A stretch of 28,538 bases of DNA, from the NCBI GenBank assembly GCA_045604985.1, contig JAZUPD010000039.1:1-28538 (forward strand). Direction: 5' to 3'. Numbering within the stretch: position 1 is the first letter of the stretch; the number at the start of each line of letters is the position of its first letter. The translations under genes were made by a program, and so were the position numbers. The notes under the pieces were generated by a model. The model was not told the origin of the DNA and did no database searches. It saw only the letters and a list, made by a program, of their open reading frames with translations. This document shows positions 1-7,713 of the stretch, piece by piece. Origin of the DNA: SIG710 sp045604985 (GTDB taxonomy: Bacteria; Bacillota; Clostridia; Oscillospirales; CAG-272).

Positions 1-75
1 GGGAATACTAATTTTATGTGAAAGTTCAAATCCGATCACAAAAACTGCAAAATATCTTTTCTATAGTCGATAGAC

Positions 76-120
76 AAAAAACAACCTTAACTTTTATAGA
101 AAAAGTTAAGGTTGTTTTTT
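76..120. terminator. Intrinsic terminator, 20-bp stem
   Basis: A perfect inverted repeat has arms at 76-95 and 101-120 and a 5-base loop. The left arm starts with six A and the right arm ends with seven T, so it could stop transcription in both directions. It most likely ends a gene lying left of the window. No gene is supported in bases 1-383; the short open frames there have no convincing ribosome binding site. Confidence 0.8.
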
Positions 121-160
121 TCCTATTTACAAGTGTTTTCGTCAAATTTGTGTTACAATT

Positions 161-197
161 AAGCCTCCAAGGTGGTTTTCCGACGGTGGCTTTTTCT
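161..197 (+). terminator. Second, imperfect hairpin with T-rich tail
   Basis: AAGCCTCC at 161-168 pairs with GGTGGCTT at 185-192 with one mismatch, and a TTTCTTT tail follows. It lies just after the perfect terminator at 76-120 and before the methyltransferase promoter, so it may be a back-up terminator or the remnant of one. Pairing is weaker than in the other hairpins of this window. Confidence 0.4.
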
Positions 198-324
198 TTA
201 TACCCTCTCCGCATCAGAGTAAATATACCCCCCTTATAAAAAGACTCATACCGCTTTTACTCTTTACCGTCCGTTTTTTTAATCGGTGATATGAAAATTC
301 TTTGTTACAATTCTAATTAACCTA

Positions 325-353
325 TTGCAAAAGTTCGCACAAACGAATATAAT
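325..353 (+). promoter_or_regulatory. Sigma-A type promoter of the restriction-modification operon
   Basis: TTGCAA at 325-330, a 17-base spacer and a perfect TATAAT at 348-353 place the transcription start near 360, about 24 bases before the methyltransferase ATG. AAGGAG at 370-375 is the ribosome binding site. A TTGTTACAATT-like word occurs at 302-312 just upstream, with a similar copy near 149-160. This could be an operator for the helix-turn-helix on the methyltransferase, which is inference. Confidence 0.65.
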
Positions 354-383
354 ATACATAACGAGTTATAAGGAGTTATTTAT

Positions 384-1838
384 ATGCTTGAAATGATTAC
401 CATTCAATCTGCCGCCAGAAAGTGGGATATTACTCCTCGCAGAGTGCAAATTTTGTGCAATGAGGGACGGATAGATGGTGCAGTAAAGAAAAGTGGTGTT
501 TGGTTTATTCCTACAACCACACAAAAACCTGCAAGGCAAAATAAACTTTCAAAAAACCAAACAAGAAAATCCACAATAAATGTTTTGTCTTTGTTTTCGG
601 GTTGTGGTGGGATGGATTTGGGGTTTGAAGGTGACTTTGAAGTTCTAAAGGTTTGCATAAACCCCAAAATTAACAAGGATTGGAACGTTAGCGATATCAG
701 TGAAAATTGGGTTCATCTCCCAAAAAACAGATTTCATACAGTTTTTGCCAACGATATTAGAGAAGATGCAAAAATTGCTTGGACAAATTTTTTTGGAAAA
801 AGAGGAATTTCAGCCTCCACATATTACCTTGACAGCATTGTTGACCTTGTAAAATTACATAAGGAAAATGGAATGCCGATATTTCCTGAAAATATTGATA
901 TTGTAACCGGAGGATTCCCTTGTCAAGATTTTTCGGTATCCGGAAAACGACAAGGCTTTGATTCTGATAAAAGCCATACCGGGAAAAAGATTGTTGGGGA
1001 TGATACCCCAAGTGTAGAAAGTCGCGGACAGTTATATATGTGGATGCGTGAAGTTGTTGCTATAACACAACCTAAAGTATTTATTGCAGAAAACGTCAAA
1101 GGTCTTGCAAATCTCGGCGATGTAAAATCTATTATTGAACACGACTTTAGCACAATTTCAGAGAATGGTTATATTGTTGTTCCCGCAAGAGTATTACACG
1201 CTGCTGATTACGGTGTACCACAATCAAGAGAGAGAGTTATTTTCTTTGGTTTTAAAAAATCAGCTTTAACAAAGAATGCACTTGAAGCTCTTTCCAGACC
1301 AAATATACCCAAGGATTATGACCCGTATCCAATAATTACACACGCTTACAATAATTCAGGTGAACTTTTGTTACCACCAGTAACATTAAGACAAGCTTTC
1401 GTCGGATTAGATGAACCTGAAACTTCCGCCGATGTTTCACAACAGAAGTATTCAAAAGCAAAATTTATGGGAAAACATTGCCAAGGACAAACTGAAATCA
1501 AACTCGATAGCATTGGGCCAACAATTCGCTCGGAACATCACGGAAATATAGAGTTTCGCCGTTTAAGTACTGAACACGGTGGTATGTATGTAGAAGAACT
1601 CAATAATGGTAAAAATGAACGAAGATTGACGATTAGAGAATGCGCTCGTATTCAAACCTTTCCTGACAATTATGAATTTGTTTTTAAAAGCAATTCAACA
1701 AATGATTCTGTCTCTGCTTCGGAAGCATATAAATTAATCGGAAATGCTGTCCCGCCATTACTGGGATTCCACATCGCAAAACGCATAGAAAGTTTATGGG
1801 ATATATATTTTGGAGGTGACAATATTGATAATATCTGA
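384..1838 (+). CDS. DNA (cytosine-5-)-methyltransferase with N-terminal helix-turn-helix
   Basis: This is the modification enzyme of a type II restriction-modification system; it transfers methyl from S-adenosylmethionine to C5 of cytosine in its target. The motifs run in the usual order: I FSGCGGMDLGFEG (71-83), IV GGFPCQ with catalytic Cys180, VI ENV (236-238), VIII QSRERV (280-285), IX around RLTIRECARIQTFP (414-427) and X LIGNAVPP (451-458). The target-recognition region should lie between about 290 and 410. Residues 1-45 do not belong to the methyltransferase fold. They resemble a MerR/excisionase-type helix-turn-helix (ARKWDITPRRVQILCNEGRI), which could let the enzyme bind its own promoter. 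AAGGAG sits 8 bases before the ATG. The 3' end overlaps the endonuclease gene by 14 bases. Codon use is visibly more AT-rich than in the housekeeping genes to the right, which fits acquisition. The target sequence cannot be read from the protein. Confidence 0.93.
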   Translation: MLEMITIQSAARKWDITPRRVQILCNEGRIDGAVKKSGVWFIPTTTQKPARQNKLSKNQTRKSTINVLSLFSGCGGMDLGFEGDFEVLKVCINPKINKDWNVSDISENWVHLPKNRFHTVFANDIREDAKIAWTNFFGKRGISASTYYLDSIVDLVKLHKENGMPIFPENIDIVTGGFPCQDFSVSGKRQGFDSDKSHTGKKIVGDDTPSVESRGQLYMWMREVVAITQPKVFIAENVKGLANLGDVKSIIEHDFSTISENGYIVVPARVLHAADYGVPQSRERVIFFGFKKSALTKNALEALSRPNIPKDYDPYPIITHAYNNSGELLLPPVTLRQAFVGLDEPETSADVSQQKYSKAKFMGKHCQGQTEIKLDSIGPTIRSEHHGNIEFRRLSTEHGGMYVEELNNGKNERRLTIRECARIQTFPDNYEFVFKSNSTNDSVSASEAYKLIGNAVPPLLGFHIAKRIESLWDIYFGGDNIDNI

Positions 1839-2889
1839 AAATAAAAAACCGTCGTTAGAAGAATTTAGATCTTTAATGGCTAAAACCGATGCCATGCTTA
1901 ATGAAGAAGCAAAAGGTCGAGAAGCATACTATAAAGGGCGTAACGGAACGCAATTAGAGGAAGATATATGTGACGCATTAACGAGATGTGCAGTACACAC
2001 CCCGTTTGAAGATACAATACAGTTAGTTTCGGGGGCTTCATTTCCAGATATAGTTGCAAATCGTTTTTATGGCGTGGAAGTAAAAAGCACCAATAAAAAT
2101 CATTGGAAATCAATAGGAAGTAGTATATTAGAATCAACTCGCAACCAAAACGTTGAAAGAATTTTCCTCACTTTCGGGAAATTGGGAGCTCCTGTTGCAT
2201 TTATGAGCCGTCCTTACGAGGAATGTCTTGCAGGCATATCGGTAACACATTATCCTCGTTATCAAATAGATATGGAACTCAAATTCGGAGAAACAATCTT
2301 TGACAAAATGGGAATACCTTATGATAAATTCAGGAAGTTAGAAAATCCTGTTGCGCCAGTGTCCAAATATTATAAAAGCCAATTAAAAGAAGGCGAAAGT
2401 TTGTGGTGGGCGGCAGACGAAAACCCCGATGATATAGTTGTTCCTCCCACTATAAGATTATGGGGTTCACTCTCAAAAGAGCTAAAAGATGAATATCGCG
2501 CTCGCGGTTATGCTCTTTTCCCAGAAGTCTTAACATCAAAATATGACAGATATGCATTATGGTTAGTTTCCAACTGCAGCGTTGTTGATACACATATACG
2601 CGATCAATTCTCTTCGGGGGGACAAACTGATATCGTTACAATCAATGGTCGTTTTGAAAAAATGCCTGCCGCATTTGGCAGAATATATACTCATAGAGAG
2701 TTGATTGCTGAAACAATCATAAATGCAAATTCGTCAACACTTCTTGAATACTGGAAAGTGAAGGACATATATGAAAATCGAATCGAGCAATGGTGTAGGA
2801 TCGTTGCAAACACAGTTGATATGAAAATCGGTACATATAATGTCTACAAAATGCTCACTGGAGTATTCGGAATGACACCTAAATACTAA
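1825..2889 (+). CDS. Type II restriction endonuclease, PD-(D/E)XK fold (probable)
   Basis: A 354-residue protein translationally coupled to the methyltransferase. GGAGGTG at 1812-1818 lies 6 bases before the TTG at 1825, which I prefer over the in-frame TTG at 1810 because that one overlaps the Shine-Dalgarno. The stretch SFPDIVANRFYGVEVKST (residues about 72-89) gives PD at 74-75 and the ExK pair E85 and K87. This is the metal-binding PD-(D/E)XK nuclease signature, at about the position expected after an N-terminal helical segment. I do not recognise a named restriction family in the remaining 260 residues, which contain WWAADENPDDIVVPPTIRLW and should include the target-recognition part. 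Its role is inferred from the active-site motif and from its place directly behind a 5-cytosine methyltransferase. The overlap ensures that modification enzyme is translated first. It is as AT-rich as its partner. A hairpin at 2923-2965 ends the operon. Confidence 0.8.
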   Translation: MIISENKKPSLEEFRSLMAKTDAMLNEEAKGREAYYKGRNGTQLEEDICDALTRCAVHTPFEDTIQLVSGASFPDIVANRFYGVEVKSTNKNHWKSIGSSILESTRNQNVERIFLTFGKLGAPVAFMSRPYEECLAGISVTHYPRYQIDMELKFGETIFDKMGIPYDKFRKLENPVAPVSKYYKSQLKEGESLWWAADENPDDIVVPPTIRLWGSLSKELKDEYRARGYALFPEVLTSKYDRYALWLVSNCSVVDTHIRDQFSSGGQTDIVTINGRFEKMPAAFGRIYTHRELIAETIINANSSTLLEYWKVKDIYENRIEQWCRIVANTVDMKIGTYNVYKMLTGVFGMTPKY

Positions 2890-2922
2890 AATATTTTCCT
2901 CATACAAAAGGGAGTGCAAAAT

Positions 2923-2965
2923 GACCTGCCCCCAATTGTGCTGTCGGCACAATTGGGGGCAGGTC
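2923..2965. terminator. 18-bp perfect hairpin after the restriction-modification operon
   Basis: Arms at 2923-2940 and 2948-2965 (GACCTGCCCCCAATTGTG and its complement) are perfectly paired around a 7-base loop. No T-run follows directly, and CACAATTG is repeated once more just downstream. The core resembles the hairpin at 5783-5837. It probably ends restriction-modification transcription or acts as an RNA-stabilising structure. The rest of the 2890-3199 gap holds only the promoter listed next. Confidence 0.55.
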
Positions 2966-3135
2966 ACAATTGTGTCGCCCGTGCCTTTTTACATCTTTTT
3001 TGCAAATATTATGCTTGGCAAAAAGGTACGAATGAAAACTGCAACAATTTCGTTAAACATCTTGCACTTCTATTGACAATTCACTTTTTTATATCGTTCT
3101 TTTTCAAGAACGAAACAATATTTTCATTCTTTCTC

Positions 3136-3164
3136 TTGCGAAAAAAGACGATTTGTGGTATCAT
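3136..3164 (+). promoter_or_regulatory. Probable promoter of the radical-SAM pair
   Basis: TTGCGA at 3136-3141 and TATCAT at 3159-3164 are separated by 17 bases. The start site would be about 3171, giving a leader of roughly 30 bases. AAGGA near 3185 is the ribosome binding site for the ATG at 3200. The hexamers are four- and five-of-six matches, so this is likely but not certain. Confidence 0.5.
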
Positions 3165-3199
3165 ATATAATAGCCCTATAATGAAAGGAATTTCTTCAT

Positions 3200-5065
3200 A
3201 TGAATGATAATTACAGAGAAAGACTCGACAATATTCTCCGTGCGGTTCAAAAGCCGGGCAGATACTGCGGCGGGGAATACGGTCAAGTACTAAAAAATAA
3301 AGAAAATGTGAAGGCCCGTTTTGCTTTCTGCTTTCCAGATACATATGAGATAGGAATGTCAAATCTCGGAATCCGAATCCTTTACGGCGCACTGAACTGC
3401 GAGGAAGATATTTGGTGCGAAAGAGCCTACGCTCCTTGGACCGATATGGAAGATATGATGATTAAATACGACGTCCCTCTGACGGCACAGGAAAGCGGTG
3501 ATCCGATTTCGGTCTTTGACATCATCGGCTTCACTCTTCAATATGAGATGTGCTATACCAATGTTCTAAATATGATAAAACTTGCGGGACTTCCTCTGCG
3601 CTCATGCGATAGGACCGACGATATGCCCATCATAATCGGCGGCGGTCCTTGCTCCTACAACCCAGAGCCTATTGCTGACTTTTTCGACTGCTTCAGCATC
3701 GGAGAGGGCGAGGAAGCACTTGTTGAATTCACAAAGCTCTATATCGAAATGAAGGAAAACGGCACCTACAACCGCCGTGATTTTCTCCACAGAGCCGCAT
3801 GCGAGGTGGAAGGAATATATGTTCCGTCATTTTATGATGTTACCTATAATGACAACGGCACGGTAAAGGCTTATACTCCTATTTTTGACGACATTCCGAG
3901 CCGCATAACAAAGCGCATAATGAAGGATATGGACAAGGCATATTTCCCCGACAAGGTCGTTATGCCATATATCGAAACGGTTCAGGACAGAATCATGCTT
4001 GAGGTCTATCGCGGCTGTATAAGAGGCTGTCGCTTCTGCCAAGCGGGAATAATCTACCGCCCCGTAAGAGAAAAATCCCCCGAGACCCTTTGCCGGCAGG
4101 CAAAATGTCTCTATGAAAACACGGGATATGATGAAATTTCTCTTTCCTCTCTTTCTATCAGCGATTATACCCAAATAGAGAAGCTTACTACTGAACTTCT
4201 CCAATGGACAGACAAGAAAAAGGTCAGCCTTTCCCTCCCCTCTCTCCGAGTTGACAGCTTTACAAAGGAGCTTATGGACAAAATAGCAACAGTACGCTCA
4301 AGCTCGCTTACCTTTGCTCCCGAGGCAGGTACGCAGAGGCTTCGCAACGTTATAAATAAAAATGTTTTTGAGGATGACCTTATGCGAGCAGTAAATGTTG
4401 CCTTTGATGCGGGAAAAACACAGGTTAAGCTCTATTTTATGAACGGTCTGCCCACGGAGACGAGCGAGGACCTTGAAGGAATCGCAAAACTTGCATCAAA
4501 AGTCGTTGACGAATATTATCACAATCCAAAACACAAAAAGGGCAAGTCGCCTCAGGTGACCATAAGCGTTGCCTGCTTTGTTCCAAAGCCCTTTACAGCC
4601 TTTCAGTGGGAACCGCAGGACACTGTGGATATGCTGAACGAAAAGATTGATTATCTTGGAACGTGCGTCACCGACAGAAAGGTACGCTATACCCATCATC
4701 AGCCTCATACATCTCATATCGAGGCTGTTCTTGCAAGAGGAGACCGCCGTCTCGGACGGGCGCTTGAAATCGCCTGCGAGGAAGGCTTCCATTTCGACGC
4801 ATGGGACGAGCATTTTGACTATGAAAAATGGCTTTCCGTTATAAAAAAAGCGGGGCTTGATGCATCCTTCTATGCAAACCGCCGCAGAGAATATGACGAG
4901 GTTCTTCCTTGGGACATCATTGATTGCGGCGTTACCAAGGAATTTCTTATCCGCGAGCATAAAAATGCTCTTGAGGAAAAAACCACTCCCTCCTGCCGCG
5001 AAAAATGCAGCGGATGCGGAGCAAATAAACTTGGAGGTGAGAGATCGTGCTGCCCGCAAAAATGA
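3200..5065 (+). CDS. B12-binding/radical SAM protein, TIGR03960 family
   Basis: A 621-residue protein, normal length for the family. The first 250 residues form the B12-binding-like region (FPDTYEIGMSNLGIRILY at 45-62, IIIGGGPCSYNPEP at 144-157, IGEGEEALVEF at 167-177). The radical SAM core starts with CIRGCRFC, giving the 4Fe-4S ligands C273, C277 and C280. The protein ends in a cysteine-rich tail (C599, C603, C606, C617, C618) that could bind another metal or cluster. The substrate of this family has not been established as far as I know; in many Clostridia the gene is paired with a TIGR03936/DUF2344 gene, exactly as here. The start is supported by AAGGA about 10 bases upstream. The gene overlaps its partner by 19 bases, so the two products are probably made in fixed ratio and act together. 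The family call is firm; the reaction is unknown. Confidence 0.9.
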   Translation: MNDNYRERLDNILRAVQKPGRYCGGEYGQVLKNKENVKARFAFCFPDTYEIGMSNLGIRILYGALNCEEDIWCERAYAPWTDMEDMMIKYDVPLTAQESGDPISVFDIIGFTLQYEMCYTNVLNMIKLAGLPLRSCDRTDDMPIIIGGGPCSYNPEPIADFFDCFSIGEGEEALVEFTKLYIEMKENGTYNRRDFLHRAACEVEGIYVPSFYDVTYNDNGTVKAYTPIFDDIPSRITKRIMKDMDKAYFPDKVVMPYIETVQDRIMLEVYRGCIRGCRFCQAGIIYRPVREKSPETLCRQAKCLYENTGYDEISLSSLSISDYTQIEKLTTELLQWTDKKKVSLSLPSLRVDSFTKELMDKIATVRSSSLTFAPEAGTQRLRNVINKNVFEDDLMRAVNVAFDAGKTQVKLYFMNGLPTETSEDLEGIAKLASKVVDEYYHNPKHKKGKSPQVTISVACFVPKPFTAFQWEPQDTVDMLNEKIDYLGTCVTDRKVRYTHHQPHTSHIEAVLARGDRRLGRALEIACEEGFHFDAWDEHFDYEKWLSVIKKAGLDASFYANRRREYDEVLPWDIIDCGVTKEFLIREHKNALEEKTTPSCREKCSGCGANKLGGERSCCPQK

Positions 5066-5757
5066 TTTCGGATTCAAATCCGCAACCAATAAGAATAAAA
5101 TTCCGCAAGGTGGGTATGCTTCGATATATCTCACATCTTGACCTTCAGAGAACATTTGCAAAGGTGCTTGTTCGCTCGGGCATTCCCGCCTGGTACACCC
5201 AAGGCTTCAATCCCCATGCAAAAATGGTCTTTGCTCTGCCGCTCTCTGTCGGAATACAGAGCGAATGCGAGTATCTTGACATCCGTCTGTGTAAGCATAT
5301 GACCGTGGGTGAGATAAAATACCGTCTCAATCAGGTGCTTACCAATGAACTCTCCGTGATCGACATTTATGAGCCTGATAAAAAATTTCAGGATATAGGT
5401 TTTGCAAGATATGAAATAGAAATATCATCTCCCATGGCAAATGAAGCACTTGCAGAAAAAGCAAAAGATCTTTTTGCCACGAAGCCTATCATGATGACAA
5501 AGCATACAAAGAGCGGTGAAAAGGAAATTGATATTTCGCCCCTTATCGGTGCGATAGATATCAGATATGACGAAGAAAAGAAGCTTCTATGCGTCTCCGC
5601 ACTTCTTTCGGCAACTCCCGAAAATTATCTTTCCCCCGAAATGCTCGTAACCAAAATGAAGGAAGCCTTTGGTATCCTTTCGGACATTATGAGCGAGCAT
5701 TATACCGTTTTTCGAACCGAAGTATATCTTGGTGATGGAAAGACCGTTTTCAGATGA
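5047..5757 (+). CDS. TIGR03936 family radical-SAM-associated protein (DUF2344)
   Basis: A 236-residue protein. The GTG at 5047 is chosen as start because GGAGGTGA at 5033-5040 lies 6 bases before it. The N-terminal signature (IRIKFRKVGMLRYISHLDLQRTFAKVLVRSG, and GFNPHAKMVFALPLSVGIQSECEYLDI) is characteristic of the DUF2344 domain, which occurs alone or fused behind a TIGR03960 radical SAM protein. Here the two are separate, overlapping genes, so the partner is the protein at 3200-5065. There is no signal peptide or membrane segment, so it is expected in the cytoplasm. It has no cluster motif of its own and may present the substrate to the radical enzyme, which is inference. In relatives the pair is often followed by ribonuclease G and ribosomal protein genes; here a terminator and convergent ruvX follow instead. 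Confidence 0.85.
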   Translation: MLPAKMISDSNPQPIRIKFRKVGMLRYISHLDLQRTFAKVLVRSGIPAWYTQGFNPHAKMVFALPLSVGIQSECEYLDIRLCKHMTVGEIKYRLNQVLTNELSVIDIYEPDKKFQDIGFARYEIEISSPMANEALAEKAKDLFATKPIMMTKHTKSGEKEIDISPLIGAIDIRYDEEKKLLCVSALLSATPENYLSPEMLVTKMKEAFGILSDIMSEHYTVFRTEVYLGDGKTVFR

Positions 5758-5782
5758 TATATAACAAAAAAACGCCGTCTAA

Positions 5783-5837
5783 AAAAATGAACTGCCCCAA
5801 ATCATGAGATACGCACGTTTTGGGGCAGTTCATTTTT
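5783..5837. terminator. Bidirectional terminator between convergent genes
   Basis: Arms at 5783-5801 and 5819-5837 (AAAAATGAACTGCCCCAAA and its complement) pair over 19 bases around a 17-base loop. A-run and T-run flanks make it work for both the radical-SAM operon and the convergent ruvX/cca operon. Confidence 0.8.
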
Positions 5838-5877
5838 CGGAATATCATATTGAGAATGGTATGTTTTTGCTGCAAAA

Positions 5878-6333
5878 TTATATGTTTTTCAGTTTGTCAA
5901 GAAAATTCTGAAGTATTATCTGCGCCGAAAGGGTGTCGATAACGGTCTTCCGTTTTGCACCTCTCGTGTTCGTTTCGTTAAGGAAACGAGATGCCGCCAT
6001 AGTGGTCATTCTCTCGTCCATCATGGCAACAGGGAGCAAGGTCAACTCGCTTATCTCTCTTGCAAGGTCTCGGCATCTTTCAGCTCTCGCTCCTTCCGTT
6101 CCGTTCATATTCACGGGACAACCAACAACAACGACGGTAACATCCTCCTCCTTCACCATCTCAGCAATCTTTTCGGCGGTCTTATGAAGTCCGCCTTCTT
6201 TTATATATCCTATTCCCGAGGCGAGGAAACGGCCGGAATCCGACAAAGCGATTCCGGTTCTAACCTCGCCAAAATCAATTCCCATTATTCTTCCCTTCGT
6301 GTTTTTTATCTCCTCAAGTGTTGCTATGCTCAT
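5878..6333 (-). CDS. ruvX: Putative pre-16S rRNA nuclease / Holliday junction resolvase RuvX (YqgF)
   Basis: A 151-residue RNase H-fold nuclease of the YqgF/RuvX family, implicated in 16S rRNA 5' end maturation and annotated in older records as a Holliday junction resolvase. The first strand reads IMGIDFGEVRTGIALSD with catalytic Asp20. VVVVGCPVNMNGTEG is the central strand, DERMTT the substrate-side motif, and RKTVIDTLSAQIILQNFLD carries the C-terminal acidic residue. The ATG at 6333 is chosen over the upstream in-frame one at 6363 because GGAG lies 7 bases before it. The gene starts inside the last 20 bases of the preceding cca-like gene, so the two are translationally coupled. In other Firmicutes ruvX sits with alaS and yrzL; that neighbourhood is not kept here. 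Confidence 0.9.
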   Translation of the reverse strand: MSIATLEEIKNTKGRIMGIDFGEVRTGIALSDSGRFLASGIGYIKEGGLHKTAEKIAEMVKEEDVTVVVVGCPVNMNGTEGARAERCRDLAREISELTLLPVAMMDERMTTMAASRFLNETNTRGAKRKTVIDTLSAQIILQNFLDKLKNI

Positions 6334-7540
6334 AATTCTTCTCCAAAATATATTTTTTTGCAAGCGATATAAGCTCTCTTCGGCAATTTATGCTTGGCTC
6401 CTTCAATGATTTTTCAAGCAAAAATGACAGCACCTCGCCCGTCATTTTTCCCGAAGCTCCCAGATCAATTATCTCTCTGCCTCCAATAGCAAGCTCGTCT
6501 ATCTTCCGTGGAAATATTGATTTTTCCGCTTCCTCAACCGCCTTTTTCGCTTCTCCCTTATCATATCCAAGCAAAAATGCAAGCTCAGTGCCATTATGTG
6601 CTACGTCCTCAAATCGGCTGATGAATCTTCTTGCCGAAAAAGCGTCCGAAAAAGGCTCTTTTTTTATATTTTCAATAGCGTCGAGCAGTTTTTTTGTGCC
6701 TATCCGTTCCTTGTTGCTCATTTTGAGAGAGGAAAGAGCAGTTTCTGCCTTTTCACGAGAAAAAAACGCAAGAAGACAGGCAAGACGAGGCTCGATTTTT
6801 TTGGGAAGAAGCCCAATAATTTCAGTACGAGGAGCAAATGAATCCTCATATCCTTCAAAAATATACGGCATTATTCCGCACTCATAAAGAGCCTTAAGTG
6901 CGTCTGCGGAAAAATCCCCCAGAAGGATTCTGCAAAGCTCGGAATATATGCGTTCCCTTGAAATATTTACAAGCCCTGCACGCTTTTCAATTATCGCATA
7001 TTTTGTATTTTCCTCTATTTTAAACCCATGTTCAGAGGAAAATCTGAATGCACGGAGAATACGGAGCGCATCTTCACTGAAGCGTCTTTTCGGCTCTCTG
7101 ACGGCTCGCAACAGCTTCTTAGCAAGGTCATCCTCGCCGCCAAAAAGGTCAATGAGTCCGCTTTTTTCATTATAAGCCATTGCGTTGACCGTGAAATCCC
7201 GCCTTGCAAGATCTTCTTCCAGTGACGGGGTAAATGTCACGAACTCGGGGTGGCGGGAATCTACGTAGTTTCCGTCAATACGAAATGTAGTTATCTCAAT
7301 GGGAAGACCGTCGATTATAACTGTCACCGTGCCGTGTTTTATGCCCGTTTCAATAACATGATGTCCCTCTTTCGAGAATATTTCCGCACATTCATGGGGA
7401 AATGCGGAGGTCGTCATATCCCAATCGTGAGGTTTTTTGCCCATAAGGATATTTCGCAGACAGCCGCCCACAAGATAAGCCTCCTTGCCGATTTTCCCAA
7501 GAATATCCATCGCCCTTCTGACCTCAATAGGATAGACCAT
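6314..7540 (-). CDS. cca: CCA tRNA nucleotidyltransferase / poly(A) polymerase family protein
   Basis: A class II nucleotidyltransferase that adds or repairs the 3' CCA end of tRNA. The head domain has AYLVGGCLRN (22-31) followed by the metal-binding DWD pair D39 and D41 in PHDWDMTTSAFP. Next come RRDFTVNAMAYN (113-124), which holds the base-recognition region, and REPKRRFSEDALRILRAFRFSSEHGF at 148-173. The protein has 408 residues. I see no HD phosphohydrolase motif in the C-terminal half, unlike some longer relatives. Sequence alone does not separate full CCA-adding enzymes from A-adding or poly(A) polymerases. GGAGGTG 6 bases upstream supports the ATG at 7540 over an in-frame GTG at 7555. 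The gene is transcribed divergently from the GH26 lipoprotein and overlaps ruvX downstream. Confidence 0.88.
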   Translation of the reverse strand: MVYPIEVRRAMDILGKIGKEAYLVGGCLRNILMGKKPHDWDMTTSAFPHECAEIFSKEGHHVIETGIKHGTVTVIIDGLPIEITTFRIDGNYVDSRHPEFVTFTPSLEEDLARRDFTVNAMAYNEKSGLIDLFGGEDDLAKKLLRAVREPKRRFSEDALRILRAFRFSSEHGFKIEENTKYAIIEKRAGLVNISRERIYSELCRILLGDFSADALKALYECGIMPYIFEGYEDSFAPRTEIIGLLPKKIEPRLACLLAFFSREKAETALSSLKMSNKERIGTKKLLDAIENIKKEPFSDAFSARRFISRFEDVAHNGTELAFLLGYDKGEAKKAVEEAEKSIFPRKIDELAIGGREIIDLGASGKMTGEVLSFLLEKSLKEPSINCRRELISLAKKYILEKNYEHSNT

Positions 7541-7566
7541 TTTTTCACCTCCCACACTTTTACTAT

Positions 7567-7595
7567 ATTATACCACACATAGTATATTTTTTCAA
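7567..7595 (-). promoter_or_regulatory. Promoter of the cca-ruvX operon
   Basis: On the minus strand TTGAAA (7595-7590) and a perfect TATAAT (7572-7567) are 17 bases apart, so the start would be near 7560, giving a leader of about 20 bases. It lies back to back with the GH26 promoter at 7654-7682. A small AACCT/AGGTT inverted repeat sits between the two promoters. Confidence 0.7.
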
Positions 7596-7653
7596 CCTAA
7601 AGGTTAAAAACGCCGCCAATTCTGTTTCTTTTGTGAACAAAATACGAAACCCC

Positions 7654-7682
7654 TTGAAAAAGGACGGATTATATGGTAAAAT
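7654..7682 (+). promoter_or_regulatory. Promoter of the GH26 lipoprotein gene
   Basis: TTGAAA at 7654-7659 and TAAAAT at 7677-7682 are separated by 17 bases. Transcription would start near 7689, upstream of GGAGG at 7703-7707 and the ATG at 7714. This argues against the in-frame ATG at 7681, which overlaps the -10. Confidence 0.6.
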
Positions 7683-7713
7683 GAAAAACAAAAATATTTT
7701 TTGGAGGATCTTT

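Noticed and set aside
18..239. Open frames on both strands at the left edge
   Set aside because: They run through two terminator hairpins and have no ribosome binding site or protein-like composition.
1..2889. A larger defence island around the restriction-modification pair
   Set aside because: Right-hand neighbours are housekeeping genes and the left side is cut by the window edge; only two defence genes can be supported.
2914..3207. A 97-residue plus-strand frame between the endonuclease and the radical-SAM gene
   Set aside because: It is made of the hairpin and the promoter of the next gene, and its end overlaps the start of the radical-SAM gene.
4496..5161. A 221-residue minus-strand frame
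   Set aside because: It lies antisense to two firmly identified radical-SAM genes and has no family features.
6390..6887. A 165-residue plus-strand frame inside cca
   Set aside because: It is Ser/Phe-rich shadow coding of the real minus-strand gene.
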